From JAFGXF01 sp963732595 (GTDB lineage: Bacteria; Chloroflexota; Anaerolineae; Anaerolineales; Anaerolineaceae), in the NCBI GenBank assembly GCA_963732595.1, contig CAVSZZ010000002.1, forward strand, positions 930,001-994,000: a stretch of 64,000 nucleotides of DNA, written 5' to 3'. The first letter of the stretch is position 1. The number at the start of each line of letters is the position of its first letter. Of this stretch, positions 52,475 to 62,259 are shown piece by piece. The notes under the pieces were generated by a model that saw only the letters and a program-made list of their open reading frames with translations, did not search any database and was not told where the DNA came from. The translations under genes were made by a program, and so were the position numbers.

Positions 52475-53941
52475 ATGACCAACAAATACGTTCCGGTAAT
52501 CGGGCTTGAAGTCCATGCCGAACTGTTGACGCGGACCAAGATGTTCTGCGGGTGTGAGGTCGTGGATACAATCACATCCGAACCGAACAGCTCCATCTGT
52601 CCGGTCTGCAGCGGCATGCCAGGAGCCCTGCCAGTCATCAATCGCAAGGCCGTCGAGTATGCTCTTCGCGTTGCATTGGCGATGAATTGCGTAATTGCCC
52701 CCTTTAGCTTGTTTGCGCGGAAGAACTATTTTTATCCGGATTTGCCAAAGGGTTTCCAGATCTCGCAGTATGAATACCCATTGGCAACCGGGGGTGGCCT
52801 CTCAGTAATGACTTCAACAGGAGAGGAATACATCCATTTACGAAGGATCCACCTTGAAGAAGACACCGGTAAACTGATGCACTGCTCAACCGGGGTGGAA
52901 AAGTACTCCCTAGTGGACTTGAATCGGGCCGGGATTGGTCTTCTTGAAATTGTCACTGAACCCGTCTTGACCAGCCTGGAATCAGTTAAGGCGTATGCAA
53001 CTGGCCTGCGGTCGATCTTGAAATACCTCAAGGTGTGCTCTGGCGACATGGAAAAGGGCGCCATACGTTTCGAGGCCAATATTTCCATGAGGCCGGAAAC
53101 AAGCCAGGAACTTGGTACACGCGTGGAGATCAAGAATCTCAACAGCTTCAAAGCCATGGAACGCGCAATCAAGTATGAAATGGAACGTCAGACTGCTATC
53201 TTGTTAGAGGGGGGCAAGGTGGACCAGGAAACCCTGGGGTGGGATGATAACAATGACCGGACAGTCAGCCAGCGAAGTAAAGAAGAGGCTCATGATTACC
53301 GCTACTTCCCTGAACCGGACCTTTCCCCGCTAACCGTGACTGAAGAATGGTTGAACCTCATAAGAGCAGATCTACCTGAACTGCCCCGCGTTAAAAAAGC
53401 CCGGTTTATAAATACTCTTCACTTAAGCGAATATCAAGCTGATCTACTCTGCACTGAGATGGAAACCGCCGAATATTTCGAACGGGCCCTTGAGATCACC
53501 ACCAGTGCCACTCCACAACAAGTTGCCAACTGGCTCACGGGCGACATATATGCCTATCTCAATCAGAATGGATTAACGATTGGTGAACTCTCTTTAACCC
53601 CAGAAGCAATGGTTCATATCATCGAACACGTCGAGAGCGGTAAAATCAGTCGCGCCAATGGCCGCGAGGTCCTACAGGAAGCGCTCACCAGCGGGACTCC
53701 TCCGAGCCAGATCATCCAGGCGCATGGCTTCATGGACAGAACTCAAAAATCCGAGCTCCATAAACTGGTAACCGATCTCATTTCAAACCATCCGAGTGAG
53801 GTGGCAGCTTATCGGTCCGGTAAAATCACCTTGCTGGAATGGTTTCTTGGGCAGGGTATGCGCCAGACGCGTGGAAAGGCTGACCCCGCTCAATTGCGGG
53901 TGTTGATCCAGCAAAACCTGGATGATTCGGATGTAAAATAA
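52475..53941 (+). CDS. gatB: Asp/Glu-tRNA amidotransferase subunit B
   Basis: A 488-residue GatB: VIGLEVHAELLTRTKMFCGC start, CPVCSGMPGALPVINRKAVE, RKNYFYPDLPKGFQISQYE, and the C-terminal YqeY-like tail domain (NHPSEVAAYRSGKITLLEWF) that holds the tRNA. It directs ammonia from GatA to the aminoacyl-tRNA. It is separated from gatCA by three genes on the same strand. Confidence 0.95.
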   Translation: MTNKYVPVIGLEVHAELLTRTKMFCGCEVVDTITSEPNSSICPVCSGMPGALPVINRKAVEYALRVALAMNCVIAPFSLFARKNYFYPDLPKGFQISQYEYPLATGGGLSVMTSTGEEYIHLRRIHLEEDTGKLMHCSTGVEKYSLVDLNRAGIGLLEIVTEPVLTSLESVKAYATGLRSILKYLKVCSGDMEKGAIRFEANISMRPETSQELGTRVEIKNLNSFKAMERAIKYEMERQTAILLEGGKVDQETLGWDDNNDRTVSQRSKEEAHDYRYFPEPDLSPLTVTEEWLNLIRADLPELPRVKKARFINTLHLSEYQADLLCTEMETAEYFERALEITTSATPQQVANWLTGDIYAYLNQNGLTIGELSLTPEAMVHIIEHVESGKISRANGREVLQEALTSGTPPSQIIQAHGFMDRTQKSELHKLVTDLISNHPSEVAAYRSGKITLLEWFLGQGMRQTRGKADPAQLRVLIQQNLDDSDVK

Positions 53942-53982
53942 TCAGTGATAAAATCAATGCCTTTAATGTGGCAAAAATAACA

Positions 53983-54010
53983 TTGACTTATCCACGTTTT
54001 ACTATAAACT
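53983..54010 (+). promoter_or_regulatory. Possible promoter upstream of gdhA
   Basis: TTGACT (53983-53988) and TAAACT (54005-54010) are separated by 16 bp, about 140 bp before the glutamate dehydrogenase start. Confidence 0.35.
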
Positions 54011-54011
54011 T

Positions 54012-54137
54012 ATGCCGGGAATTAATGAAGTTGGAGGTTTGGTGATCAAACCAATAGCCCTTCCAAACAAAGCAGGACTGCGGGCACGGGACCGAGGTGC
54101 CCGCTTATTATTTAATCCAAAACCTTTAGCCGTATAA
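54012..54137 (+). CDS. Doubtful leader ORF overlapping a hairpin
   Basis: A 41-codon frame (MPGINEVGGLVIKPIALPNK, then a basic tail) ends 12 bp before gdhA. Its centre overlaps the hairpin at 54080-54104. It may be a leader peptide or chance. Confidence 0.15.
   Translation: MPGINEVGGLVIKPIALPNKAGLRARDRGARLLFNPKPLAV
54080..54104 (+). terminator. Hairpin upstream of gdhA
   Basis: GCGGGCAC, nine-base loop, GTGCCCGC, followed by TTATTATTT. It lies between the possible promoter and gdhA, so it could act as an attenuator, or it may end the upstream operon. Confidence 0.6.
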
Positions 54138-54149
54138 AAGGAGAAGAAT

Positions 54150-55436
54150 ATGACAGGTACAACCAATGCATTTGAAATGGCGCAACAACAATTCGATCAT
54201 GTCGCCAAGTTATTAAAACTGGATCCTTCGGTATGCGAACTGCTTCGCTGGCCAATGCGTGAATTTCAATTCCGCATCCCGGTCCGCATGGACAATGGCA
54301 CACTCCGCGTGTTTCAGGGTTACCGCGTTCAACACAACGACGCCCGCGGTCCCAATAAAGGTGGCATCCGCTTCCATCCGGCCGAGACGATCGATACTGT
54401 TCGTGCGCTGGCGACCTGGATGACCTGGAAATGCGCAGTAGCCGACATCCCTCTCGGTGGTGGCAAAGGCGGCGTTATCGTAGACCCGGCAACGCTATCA
54501 ACGACCGAAAAAGAACGACTTTGTCGTGGCTTTATTCAAGCAATCTGGCGTAACATCGGCCCTCGCCAGGACGTCCCAGCTCCCGATGTCGGCACAACCC
54601 CTCAGATGATGGGTTGGATGATGGATGAGTACTCAAAACTTGCTGGTGCCTATACACCAGGAGTCATTACAGGAAAGCCACTGGGGGGTGGGGGTTCTCT
54701 TGGGAGAACGGAAGCGACCGGTTTCGGTGTGATCTATAACATTCGCGAGGCCATGAAACATTTGAAGATGGCTCCCGAAAATTCCACGGCTTCAATACAG
54801 GGATTCGGCAATGTTTCTCAATACGCTGCGATCGGTTTCATTGAAGATCTAAAGGGTAAAGTAATCTGCGTATCCTATTGGGATCGTGAAGACAAGAAAT
54901 CTTACACGGTCAGCAAAGCTGATGGTATTGATCCTAGATTCCTGATGTCAATCACAGACCAGTACGGCTCGATCAACAAGACCAAGGCAAAAGAAACCGG
55001 ATATACTATCGAAGATGGCGATGCATGGATAAGCAAGGACGTGGATGTCCTGATCCCTGCCGCACTGGAAGGCCAAATCACCGGTGAGTCAGTCAAGAAG
55101 ATCAGCAAGCAGGTCCGCATGGTAGCGGAAGGCGCCAATGGACCAACCACGCCCGAAGCAGATGAATATTTAAAAAGCCACGAGGTCTTTATGGTTCCGG
55201 ACTTCCTGTGCAATTCGGGAGGTGTGACGGTCTCATACTTTGAAGGCGTCCAGAATGACATGAATTTTTACTGGACAAAGGAAGAGGCACTCAGCAGACT
55301 GGACACCAAGATGACTCAGGCGTTCGATGGCGTGCTTGAGATGTCCCTTTCAGAAAAAGTTTACATGCGAGATGCAGCCTATATGGTGGCTATTGATAGA
55401 GTGGTCCGGGCTATGCAACTGCGCGGATGGATATAG
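54150..55436 (+). CDS. gdhA: Glutamate dehydrogenase
   Basis: A 428-residue Glu/Leu/Phe/Val dehydrogenase: KGGIRFHPAETIDTVRALAT, the catalytic Lys in PLGGGKGGVIVDP, DVPAPDVGTTPQMMGWM, and the Rossmann motif GFGNVSQYAA. The YWDRED after strand 2 suggests NAD(H). It interconverts glutamate and 2-oxoglutarate plus ammonia. AAGGAG lies before the ATG. A bidirectional terminator follows. Confidence 0.95.
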   Translation: MTGTTNAFEMAQQQFDHVAKLLKLDPSVCELLRWPMREFQFRIPVRMDNGTLRVFQGYRVQHNDARGPNKGGIRFHPAETIDTVRALATWMTWKCAVADIPLGGGKGGVIVDPATLSTTEKERLCRGFIQAIWRNIGPRQDVPAPDVGTTPQMMGWMMDEYSKLAGAYTPGVITGKPLGGGGSLGRTEATGFGVIYNIREAMKHLKMAPENSTASIQGFGNVSQYAAIGFIEDLKGKVICVSYWDREDKKSYTVSKADGIDPRFLMSITDQYGSINKTKAKETGYTIEDGDAWISKDVDVLIPAALEGQITGESVKKISKQVRMVAEGANGPTTPEADEYLKSHEVFMVPDFLCNSGGVTVSYFEGVQNDMNFYWTKEEALSRLDTKMTQAFDGVLEMSLSEKVYMRDAAYMVAIDRVVRAMQLRGWI

Positions 55437-55454
55437 AGCTTAAAGAGTCAATTA

Positions 55455-55487
55455 AAAAACCTCCCCTAACCTGAAGGGGAGGTTTTT
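55455..55487. terminator. Bidirectional terminator
   Basis: AAAAACCTCCCC, nine-base loop, GGGGAGGTTTTT, between convergent gdhA and the Ca2+-type ATPase gene. Confidence 0.92.
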
Positions 55488-55503
55488 GATTAAGAGAAGA
55501 TTA

Positions 55504-58321
55504 TTATCGATTAACCAGACGTTTGGCAAAGATCAGCTTGGTGAGTTCCGCGGCCAGCGATGGAACGATCAATAAAGGAAGCAACTCAGACCATTGCACC
55601 CATCCCAATGACTGGGTGTTGAAAATGGTTTGCAGGAAGGGCACATAAACCACCAGCATGATCAGCACCAGCGATGACAACACCGCATAGTTCATGAACT
55701 TATTGCCAAACATGCCGATCTTCAACAGGGGGTAGTACTCTGAGCGAGCCGTATAAGCGCGTAACAGTTCTGAACAGGAAAGTGTAACGAACGCCATCGT
55801 TTCAGCGAATTCAATATGCTGGGGGTCGGTATACCGCCCAATGTAATACGCCAACAGTGTCACGGCTGTGATTGCGGCTGTCTGAATAACAATCCCAACC
55901 TGCATGTACCGATTAATAATGGGTTCTTTAACCGGTCTTGGTTTCTGCTCCATGATATCAGGGTCGCCTTTTTCGGTGCTCAGCGCCAGCGCTGGTGCTC
56001 CGTCTGTAACTAAATTAAGCCATAACAATTGGATAGCCGTAAGAGGCGATGGCCAACCAAATAAGGTCGCCAGGAAGATCACAAGGATCTCCGCCATATT
56101 GCACGATATCAGGAAGTAAACGAATTTACGAATATTGCTATAAATGATACGTCCTTGTTCAATGGCTGAGACGATGCTGGCATAATTATCGTCCGTCAAT
56201 ACCATATCGGCTGTTTCCTTGGCAACATCCGTTCCGGTGATCCCCATAGCCACGCCGATATCTGCCTGCTTGATCGCCGGAGCATCATTCACGCCATCAC
56301 CGGTCATGGCCACGATCTCACCGTTGCTACGCAAGGCATCGACAATGCGAAGTTTATGCTCAGGGGACACACGTGCAAAAACATCCGTTTCGCGTACGAT
56401 TTCCTGCAGCTCCTTATCGGAGTACTGGGTGATATTTTCACCAGACAGCACTTTCCGTCCAGGTTTCAAGAGACCGATGGATTCCGCAATTGCGCGGGCA
56501 GTGTTGGGGAAATCGCCTGTAATCATCATCGTGCGTATGCCGGCTTTGATAGCATTGTTCAGCGCCGGTGTCACTTCCACGCGTGGCGGATCGATCATGC
56601 CGATCAACCCGGCGAAGATCAAGTCATGTTCAAGTTCATCTGGGTCGATTTTTTTCGGGATATTTGGGGTAATCCGGTAAGCCACTCCCAACACTCGCAG
56701 GGCGTCCTTCGTCATGACATCATTCGCATCCAGGATCCGCTGACGGGTGTGGTCATCCAAGTCATGCACATGGTCGTCGATACCCTGATATTTATTGCAC
56801 AGACCCATGATCAGGTCGGGGGCACCCTTAACAACCACCGCAATCTGGTTGATATATCGGTCGTCAATAAAAGGTGAGAAATCCTCTTTGTGGGGTTTAT
56901 TAATAGCGTGCAGGGTGATCATCCGTTTACGCACGGAATCGAACGGCACCTCCTGTACCCGAGGATAAGCCTCCAAGAGATCATTGTAGCTGGCACCAGC
57001 TTTGGCAGCAGCCACCAGGAGAGAGCCTTCCGTCGGATCACCGATGATGCGATAGGCCTTATCACCATTTTCGTCGGTTGCCTCATCCATCTGGGCATCA
57101 TTATTTAACGCACCAATCCACAGAACCGTCTTGATTCCCGGATAATCATCCAATTTGACGGTCGTCTCAGTTATCTTGAACTCACCTTCCGGTTTGTATC
57201 CTGTCCCACTCACCGACATGAATTGCCCATCTGCCCATAGACGGGTGACGGTCATCTCGTTCTGAGTCAGTGTCCCGGTTTTATCCGAGCAAATGATGGT
57301 GGCCGAACCCAAGAGTTTCTACGGATGCCAGCCGGCGGATCAAGGCATGACGTTTGACCATCTCTCGCATACCAAGCGCCAGGCTGATGGTCACAACTGC
57401 AGGCAATCCTTCCGGCACAGCGGCAATGGCCAGGCTGACCGCCACCATGAACATATCCACAATCTCTTGCATAGAGCCATGTGAGCGAATAATGCCCACA
57501 ACAAATACGATTGCGCAAATACCTAGCGTCGCCCAACCCAGGATCTTTGCCAGATCATCAAGCCGTTTTTGCAGTGGCGTTTGTTCTTCATCGACCGACT
57601 GCAACATGGTCGCGATGAGGCCCAGTTGAGTGTGCATGCCGGTGGAAACTACCACGCCTCTGCCACGTCCGTAGGAGATTAATGTTCCCATGAAAACCGT
57701 GTTGCGACGATCGCCGATGGGCACATCACTAGCAAGGATAATTGCAGCATCTTTCTCAACGGCCAGAGATTCTCCCGTTAACGCAGCTTCTTCAACCCTC
57801 AGATTAACCGCCTCAAGTAAACGGATATCAGCCGGGACGTAATTTCCTGCTTCAAGGAAAATGATGTCACCCGGTACCAATTCGCGGGCGGGCACTGTCA
57901 CGCGTCTTCCATCTCTTAATACCTGGGCTTCCGGTGCTGCTAGCTTTTTCAGCGCGGCCAGTGCTTCTTCTGCCCGGCTTTCCTGAACCACACCCAGAAC
58001 GGCATTCAGGACCACGATGGTCATGATTGCGCCCGCCTCGACGTAATCTCCCAACAAGGCAGAGATGACTGATGCAACCAGCAGGATTATGATTACGAAA
58101 CTCTTTAATTGGTTTAATACCAGACTAAAAAAGCTCGGACGGGGCTTTTCTTTTAATTGGTTTTGCCCAAATTTCTCCAATCGTTCCTGAGCCATTTGGT
58201 TGGTCAAGCCAGTATCGATTTTAGTTTCCAAATGCTTAAGCGTATCTTCAGCAGCCAAACTGTGCCAGCTTTTTTGTGCTTTGGGTCTGGGTTCAGTGTT
58301 GGGGGTAGAGTTCTTCATCAA
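55504..58321 (-). CDS. P-type Ca2+-ATPase-like pump (P2A), interrupted by one frameshift
   Basis: Two overlapping frames (58321-57281 and 57312-55504) make one roughly 940-residue pump. The first has the N-terminal domain, the actuator ALTGESLAV and M4 with PEGLPAVVTISLALG. The second begins at GSATIICSDKTGTLTQNEM and contains MTGDGVNDAPAIKQADIGVA and a P2A-type C-terminal membrane domain. One extra G in GGGTTCGG near 57305 shifts the frame; without it the sequence reads VETLGSATIICSDKTG. Because the break separates M4 from the phosphorylation Asp, the product as written is inactive. Confidence 0.85.
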
Positions 58322-58537
58322 ATGTGTAAATCCTTTCAGGTTATGGGCGCTTTTCTAAAGATGGGTTGCGAATCCTAACTTATATATCCTGATGGCCAAA
58401 CAATCGGCAATTCATCCGGCACGTGCGTGACCCTTACACGCCGATATGGCGGTGTTATCAGCAAATATTATACATTCCACAAAAATGAATTGCCAAATTA
58501 TAGTAGCAACCTTCCTATCCTGGCATTTTTTAACGAT

Positions 58538-59791
58538 TTATCCTGGTTTGATAACCGTTCCATCCGGGACTACGGCATTCTTTGATATCACCACAATTCC
58601 GTCTCTGACATTCCAATCATCATGATCCAGATCTGTCCCCGTCGGGAAGCGTTGAATAATAACCCCGTCACCCAGGCGTGCATTCTTATCTATGATAGCA
58701 CCATCAATCTGGCAATTTTTCCCAATTCCGATTCGGATGCTTTGAACATCTTCCTCATCGATATAATAATCTGAGCCCATCAGGATCGAATCGACAATAC
58801 GGCACCCGGCACCAATCCGGCTGCGCAAACCGACGATAGAGTGCTCGATCTCCGCACTCTCGATGAAACCGCCTTCAGCCAACAGGACATTTTCTATATG
58901 GCTATGCGTTACCCTCGTACCTGGCAAGAAACGCGAATGGGTATAAATCGGGTATTCCGGATCATATAAATTAAACTCTGCATCTGGCATGGTCAGCTTT
59001 AGATTTGCCTCGTAAAATCGGCGAATTGTGCCAATGTCCTCCCAGTAACCATCAAAATCATAACCATATACCTTGTGTGTATTAATCGATGACGGTATGA
59101 CATGAATTCCGAAATCATCATAAGTAGAGCCCTGCAACAGCTCGATCAGAGTTTCTGTATTGAACAGATAAATGCCCATTGAAGCAAGGTATGGTTTTTC
59201 CTTGTCCTCGCGGCAAATCATCTTTTTGAGAACTGCCGGGTCAGACGGTTTTTCAGCAAATTCGACTATTCTGTGGCTACCATCTTTTTTTAATAACCCA
59301 AGGCGTGAGGCTTCGGCCGCGCAGACCGGTTGGGCCGCCACGGTGATATCGGCGCCAGTTTCCCAATGGAATTCCGCCATTTGAGAATAATCCATCCGGT
59401 AGAGATGGTCGCCGGCCAGAACCAGGACATAGCGGGCATGCGCCGCTTGAATCTCGAATAATTGCTTCCGGACGGCATCTGCTGTACCCTGGTACCAATC
59501 CAGGCTTTGTGCGGTTTGCTCCGCCGCCCACACCTGAACCCAGCCGGCATGAAATTTATCGAAGGTATACGCACTCGAGACATGCCGGTGTAGTGAAACC
59601 GAGTTGAATTGTGTCAGGATGGCAATTCTAAATATTCCCGAGTTGATACAATTACTCAAAGGAATATCAATCAAACGATATTTTCCTGCAATCGGAACAG
59701 CCGGTTTGGAGCGAAGCTTTGTGAGTGGGTATAGGCGCGCGCCCTTTCCGCCGCCGAGGATCACAGCCAGGATATCATCCGTGGTTGGCAT
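58538..59791 (-). CDS. glgC: Glucose-1-phosphate adenylyltransferase
   Basis: A 417-residue ADP-glucose pyrophosphorylase for glycogen synthesis: LGGGKGARLYPLTKLRSKPA, GTADAVRKQL, VLVLAGDHLYRMDY, FAEKPSDP, GIYLFNTETL and a C-terminal beta-helix (RIGIGKNCQIDGAIIDKNAR) for allosteric control. Its length and the RTKLRSKPAVPIAGKYR-like start are of the cyanobacterial/plant style. No other glycogen genes are adjacent. Confidence 0.94.
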   Translation of the reverse strand: MPTTDDILAVILGGGKGARLYPLTKLRSKPAVPIAGKYRLIDIPLSNCINSGIFRIAILTQFNSVSLHRHVSSAYTFDKFHAGWVQVWAAEQTAQSLDWYQGTADAVRKQLFEIQAAHARYVLVLAGDHLYRMDYSQMAEFHWETGADITVAAQPVCAAEASRLGLLKKDGSHRIVEFAEKPSDPAVLKKMICREDKEKPYLASMGIYLFNTETLIELLQGSTYDDFGIHVIPSSINTHKVYGYDFDGYWEDIGTIRRFYEANLKLTMPDAEFNLYDPEYPIYTHSRFLPGTRVTHSHIENVLLAEGGFIESAEIEHSIVGLRSRIGAGCRIVDSILMGSDYYIDEEDVQSIRIGIGKNCQIDGAIIDKNARLGDGVIIQRFPTGTDLDHDDWNVRDGIVVISKNAVVPDGTVIKPG

Positions 59792-59845
59792 ACCAACACT
59801 CCTTCCATGACATTTCCTTGATTGTTAATTTTACCCTATGTACAA

Positions 59846-59871
59846 TAAACCCCGCCAGACAGTTGGCAGGG
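59846..59871 (-). terminator. Terminator after tRNA-Leu
   Basis: On the minus strand CCCTGCCA, loop ACTGTC, TGGCGGGG with one mismatch, then TTTATTGT, starting 16 bp after the tRNA. Confidence 0.6.
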
Positions 59872-59887
59872 CATGTTATAATTTCTG

Positions 59888-59969
59888 TGCCGAAGGTGGG
59901 AATCGAACCCACATTCCCGAAGGAACACGATTTTGAGTCGTGCGCGTCTGCCAATTCCGCCACTCCGGC
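59888..59969 (-). tRNA. tRNA-Leu (CAA)
   Basis: Acceptor arms GCCGGAG/CTTCGGC, D arm GTGGCGGAATTGGCAGACGC, anticodon arm CACGA-CTCAAAA-TCGTG with anticodon CAA, a long variable arm (TTCCTTCGGGAA) as in class II tRNAs, and T arm GTGGGTTCGATTCCCAC. CCA is not encoded. Confidence 0.93.
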
Positions 59970-60032
59970 TTTGTCGGTGAAGTATAACGAAATCCACCAC
60001 GTCGGTCAAGCCAGAAACCCATAAGGACTGCC

Positions 60033-61103
60033 ATGCGATTAGGAATCATCGGTTTACCCCAATCCGGAAAAACCACTCTATTCAACGCACTGACCCGGGG
60101 TAATGCTCCAACGGGTATGTCCGCGGGTAAAGTCGAGGTGCACACCGCCGTTGTGGATGTGCCCGACACGCGGGTCAACCGGTTATCAGAATTATTCAAA
60201 CCCAAGAAAACCACTTTTGCGAAAGTGACCTATGCTGACATTGCCGGTCTGGATGGCACCCGAGGCAAGGAGGGCATCTCCGGCTCGTTATTAAATCAAT
60301 TAACACAGATGGATGGGTTGATCCATGTGGTGCGTGTTTTTGAGGACGAAAATGTTCCCCACTTGTCAGGATCCATTGACCCTTTGCGCGACCTGAAGAC
60401 GATGGACGATGAATTCATCCTTAACGACCTTATCGCGGTTGAACGAAAATTGGAGCGGTTACAGGAAGAAAAATCCAAGGGCGGCGGGCGTGATAAAGCA
60501 CTCATCGAGCATGAAACTGCATTATTTGAACGATTCAAACAAAGCTTGAATGCGGAGATACCTTTGCGTGATACCGAGATCACCAAAGAAGAGGAAAAGA
60601 CCATCTCAGGCTTCGGATTGCTAAGTTTCAAGCCAGTGGTTGTGATTTTAAATTTGTCTGAATCTCAGACGCCACCCACAATCACTTATACCCACAAACA
60701 CAGCCAGATCGTGCCGGTTTTCGCGAAACTTGAAATGGAGATATCCCAGTTATCCCCGGAAGAAGCTGCGGATTTCCTGACTGAGTACCATATCGAAGAA
60801 CCCAGTTTGAATAAAATGATTCGCATTTCCTATGAACTTCTTGGACTTGAGTCTTTCTTTACCGGCGGCCCGGACGAGGTGCGTGCCTGGACGATCCGAG
60901 CAGGCGCTGTGGCGCCAGAGGCTGCCGGTGTAATCCATACCGACCTGCAAAAAGGCTTCATTCGGGCGGAAGTGGTCACGTATGATGATTTGATGGAACT
61001 GGGTGGGTTCAGCGAAGCCCGCACAAAGGGTAAGCTGCGCCTGGAAGGAAAGGACTACATCGTTCAAGATGGTGATGTCCTGACCATCCGGTTCAACATT
61101 TGA
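60033..61103 (+). CDS. ychF: Ribosome-associated ATPase YchF
   Basis: A 356-residue Obg-family protein: P-loop GLPQSGKTTLFNAL, DIAGL switch, a coiled-coil insert (about residues 125-200) and a C-terminal TGS domain (GGFSEARTKGKLRLEGKDY). The family hydrolyses ATP rather than GTP, because the G4 motif is altered, and binds ribosomes. Start ATG 60033 gives MRLGIIGLPQSGKT. It is convergent with surE, whose end abuts it. Confidence 0.94.
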   Translation: MRLGIIGLPQSGKTTLFNALTRGNAPTGMSAGKVEVHTAVVDVPDTRVNRLSELFKPKKTTFAKVTYADIAGLDGTRGKEGISGSLLNQLTQMDGLIHVVRVFEDENVPHLSGSIDPLRDLKTMDDEFILNDLIAVERKLERLQEEKSKGGGRDKALIEHETALFERFKQSLNAEIPLRDTEITKEEEKTISGFGLLSFKPVVVILNLSESQTPPTITYTHKHSQIVPVFAKLEMEISQLSPEEAADFLTEYHIEEPSLNKMIRISYELLGLESFFTGGPDEVRAWTIRAGAVAPEAAGVIHTDLQKGFIRAEVVTYDDLMELGGFSEARTKGKLRLEGKDYIVQDGDVLTIRFNI

Positions 61104-61922
61104 TCAGGATTCCAGGAAATTACGCAATTCACCAGGTAATATGCGTGAAGTTAAATTCAGTGACAGGGGGGTCACGGACACTTGTTTCTTAACGAGTACG
61201 GTATAGATATCAGAATCCTCAGGCAGTGTCGCTGGATCAACATCGATCGCATAACGAACTATTGCCGGCTTTTTCCAATCCATTTGTTCTCGAGCAGGTC
61301 GAACAGGGTAATAATACCCTTTACGGGCTTGTTGTGTGATCATCCAGGGTGTGTCCGGGCTTGCGTCCCGCGGAACATCCACCTTTAAAATGTCCACATC
61401 CTCGGGGAATTGTTTGTGTAAAACGCGCCTGGCAAACAAGGCCGTGAAGTACGCTGCAGTCGAAAAGTCAATTTTGCGTGAATACCCCAATTGATCCACC
61501 AGGCTGGCTTCCAGTGACACAGCCAGCGCCGGGATCCCCTGGCTCGCAGCTTCCATGGCGGCACCAATCGTGCCGGAAGCCGTCACACTATCCCCAAGGT
61601 TCTCTCCATAATTTATACCGGAAACCACCAGGTCGGGTTTATTCGGTAAAACCTCTAGTACAGCATGAAGCACTGCCTGAGCAGGCGTACCACCCACCGC
61701 ATATACCTGCCAATCCTGGCCATTCACCCGCAGTGTCTGTTCCCGAATCGTCCCATCAGAAGTACGTGGGTAGGAACGGCCCGTGCCAGAGGATTGCTCC
61801 CGGGGTGCCACTACGTGAACATATCCCACCCCCGAGAGCACCTCAGCAGCTGCCCATATCCCCGGGGACTCGATCCCGTCATCATTGGTTAATAGTATCT
61901 GGGGCTTGTTTTGGTCGTCCAT
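61104..61922 (-). CDS. surE: 5'/3'-nucleotidase SurE
   Basis: A 272-residue SurE: ILLTNDDGIESPGIWAAAEV carries the DD metal site, and VVSGINYGENLGDSVTASGT the Asn and Ser of the active site. It dephosphorylates nucleoside monophosphates. The stop codon abuts the ychF stop codon. Confidence 0.94.
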   Translation of the reverse strand: MDDQNKPQILLTNDDGIESPGIWAAAEVLSGVGYVHVVAPREQSSGTGRSYPRTSDGTIREQTLRVNGQDWQVYAVGGTPAQAVLHAVLEVLPNKPDLVVSGINYGENLGDSVTASGTIGAAMEAASQGIPALAVSLEASLVDQLGYSRKIDFSTAAYFTALFARRVLHKQFPEDVDILKVDVPRDASPDTPWMITQQARKGYYYPVRPAREQMDWKKPAIVRYAIDVDPATLPEDSDIYTVLVKKQVSVTPLSLNLTSRILPGELRNFLES

Positions 61923-61999
61923 GAAGAATCACCGTTTGAACAAAAGAACTATTAAAAAACCGCTGATCCCACTCCGGCAGCGGCAGACACCTGATGATG

Positions 62000-62077
62000 T
62001 GGTGCCCCCGGCGTGACTCGAACACGCAACCTATTGCTCCGCAAGCAAGCGCTCTATCCAAATTGAGCTACGAGGGC
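62000..62077 (-). tRNA. tRNA-Arg (GCG), CCA encoded
   Basis: Acceptor GCCCTCG/CGGGGGC, D arm GCTCAATTTGGATAGAGC, anticodon arm CTTGC-TTGCGGA-GCAAT with anticodon GCG, and T arm GCGTG-TTCGAGT-CACGC, then A and CCA. U33 is present. The first anticodon-stem pair is C-U, a mismatch. GCG in place of the usual ACG (read as ICG) is uncommon in bacteria. Confidence 0.85.
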
Positions 62078-62259
62078 TTATTTAAAGCAGAGCGATTTTA
62101 ATCCATATGAGGAGACGGGTCAAGGAGTAAAACTCAAACATACTATAACAGACCGCATCGGTTTAGATGTAAAATTGGTACCAAATATCTTTGATCGTAA
62201 TTCGGATTTCAATAGATTTAAGAGCATAACATAATGCCAGCTTTATTGGTAAAAAGGCA

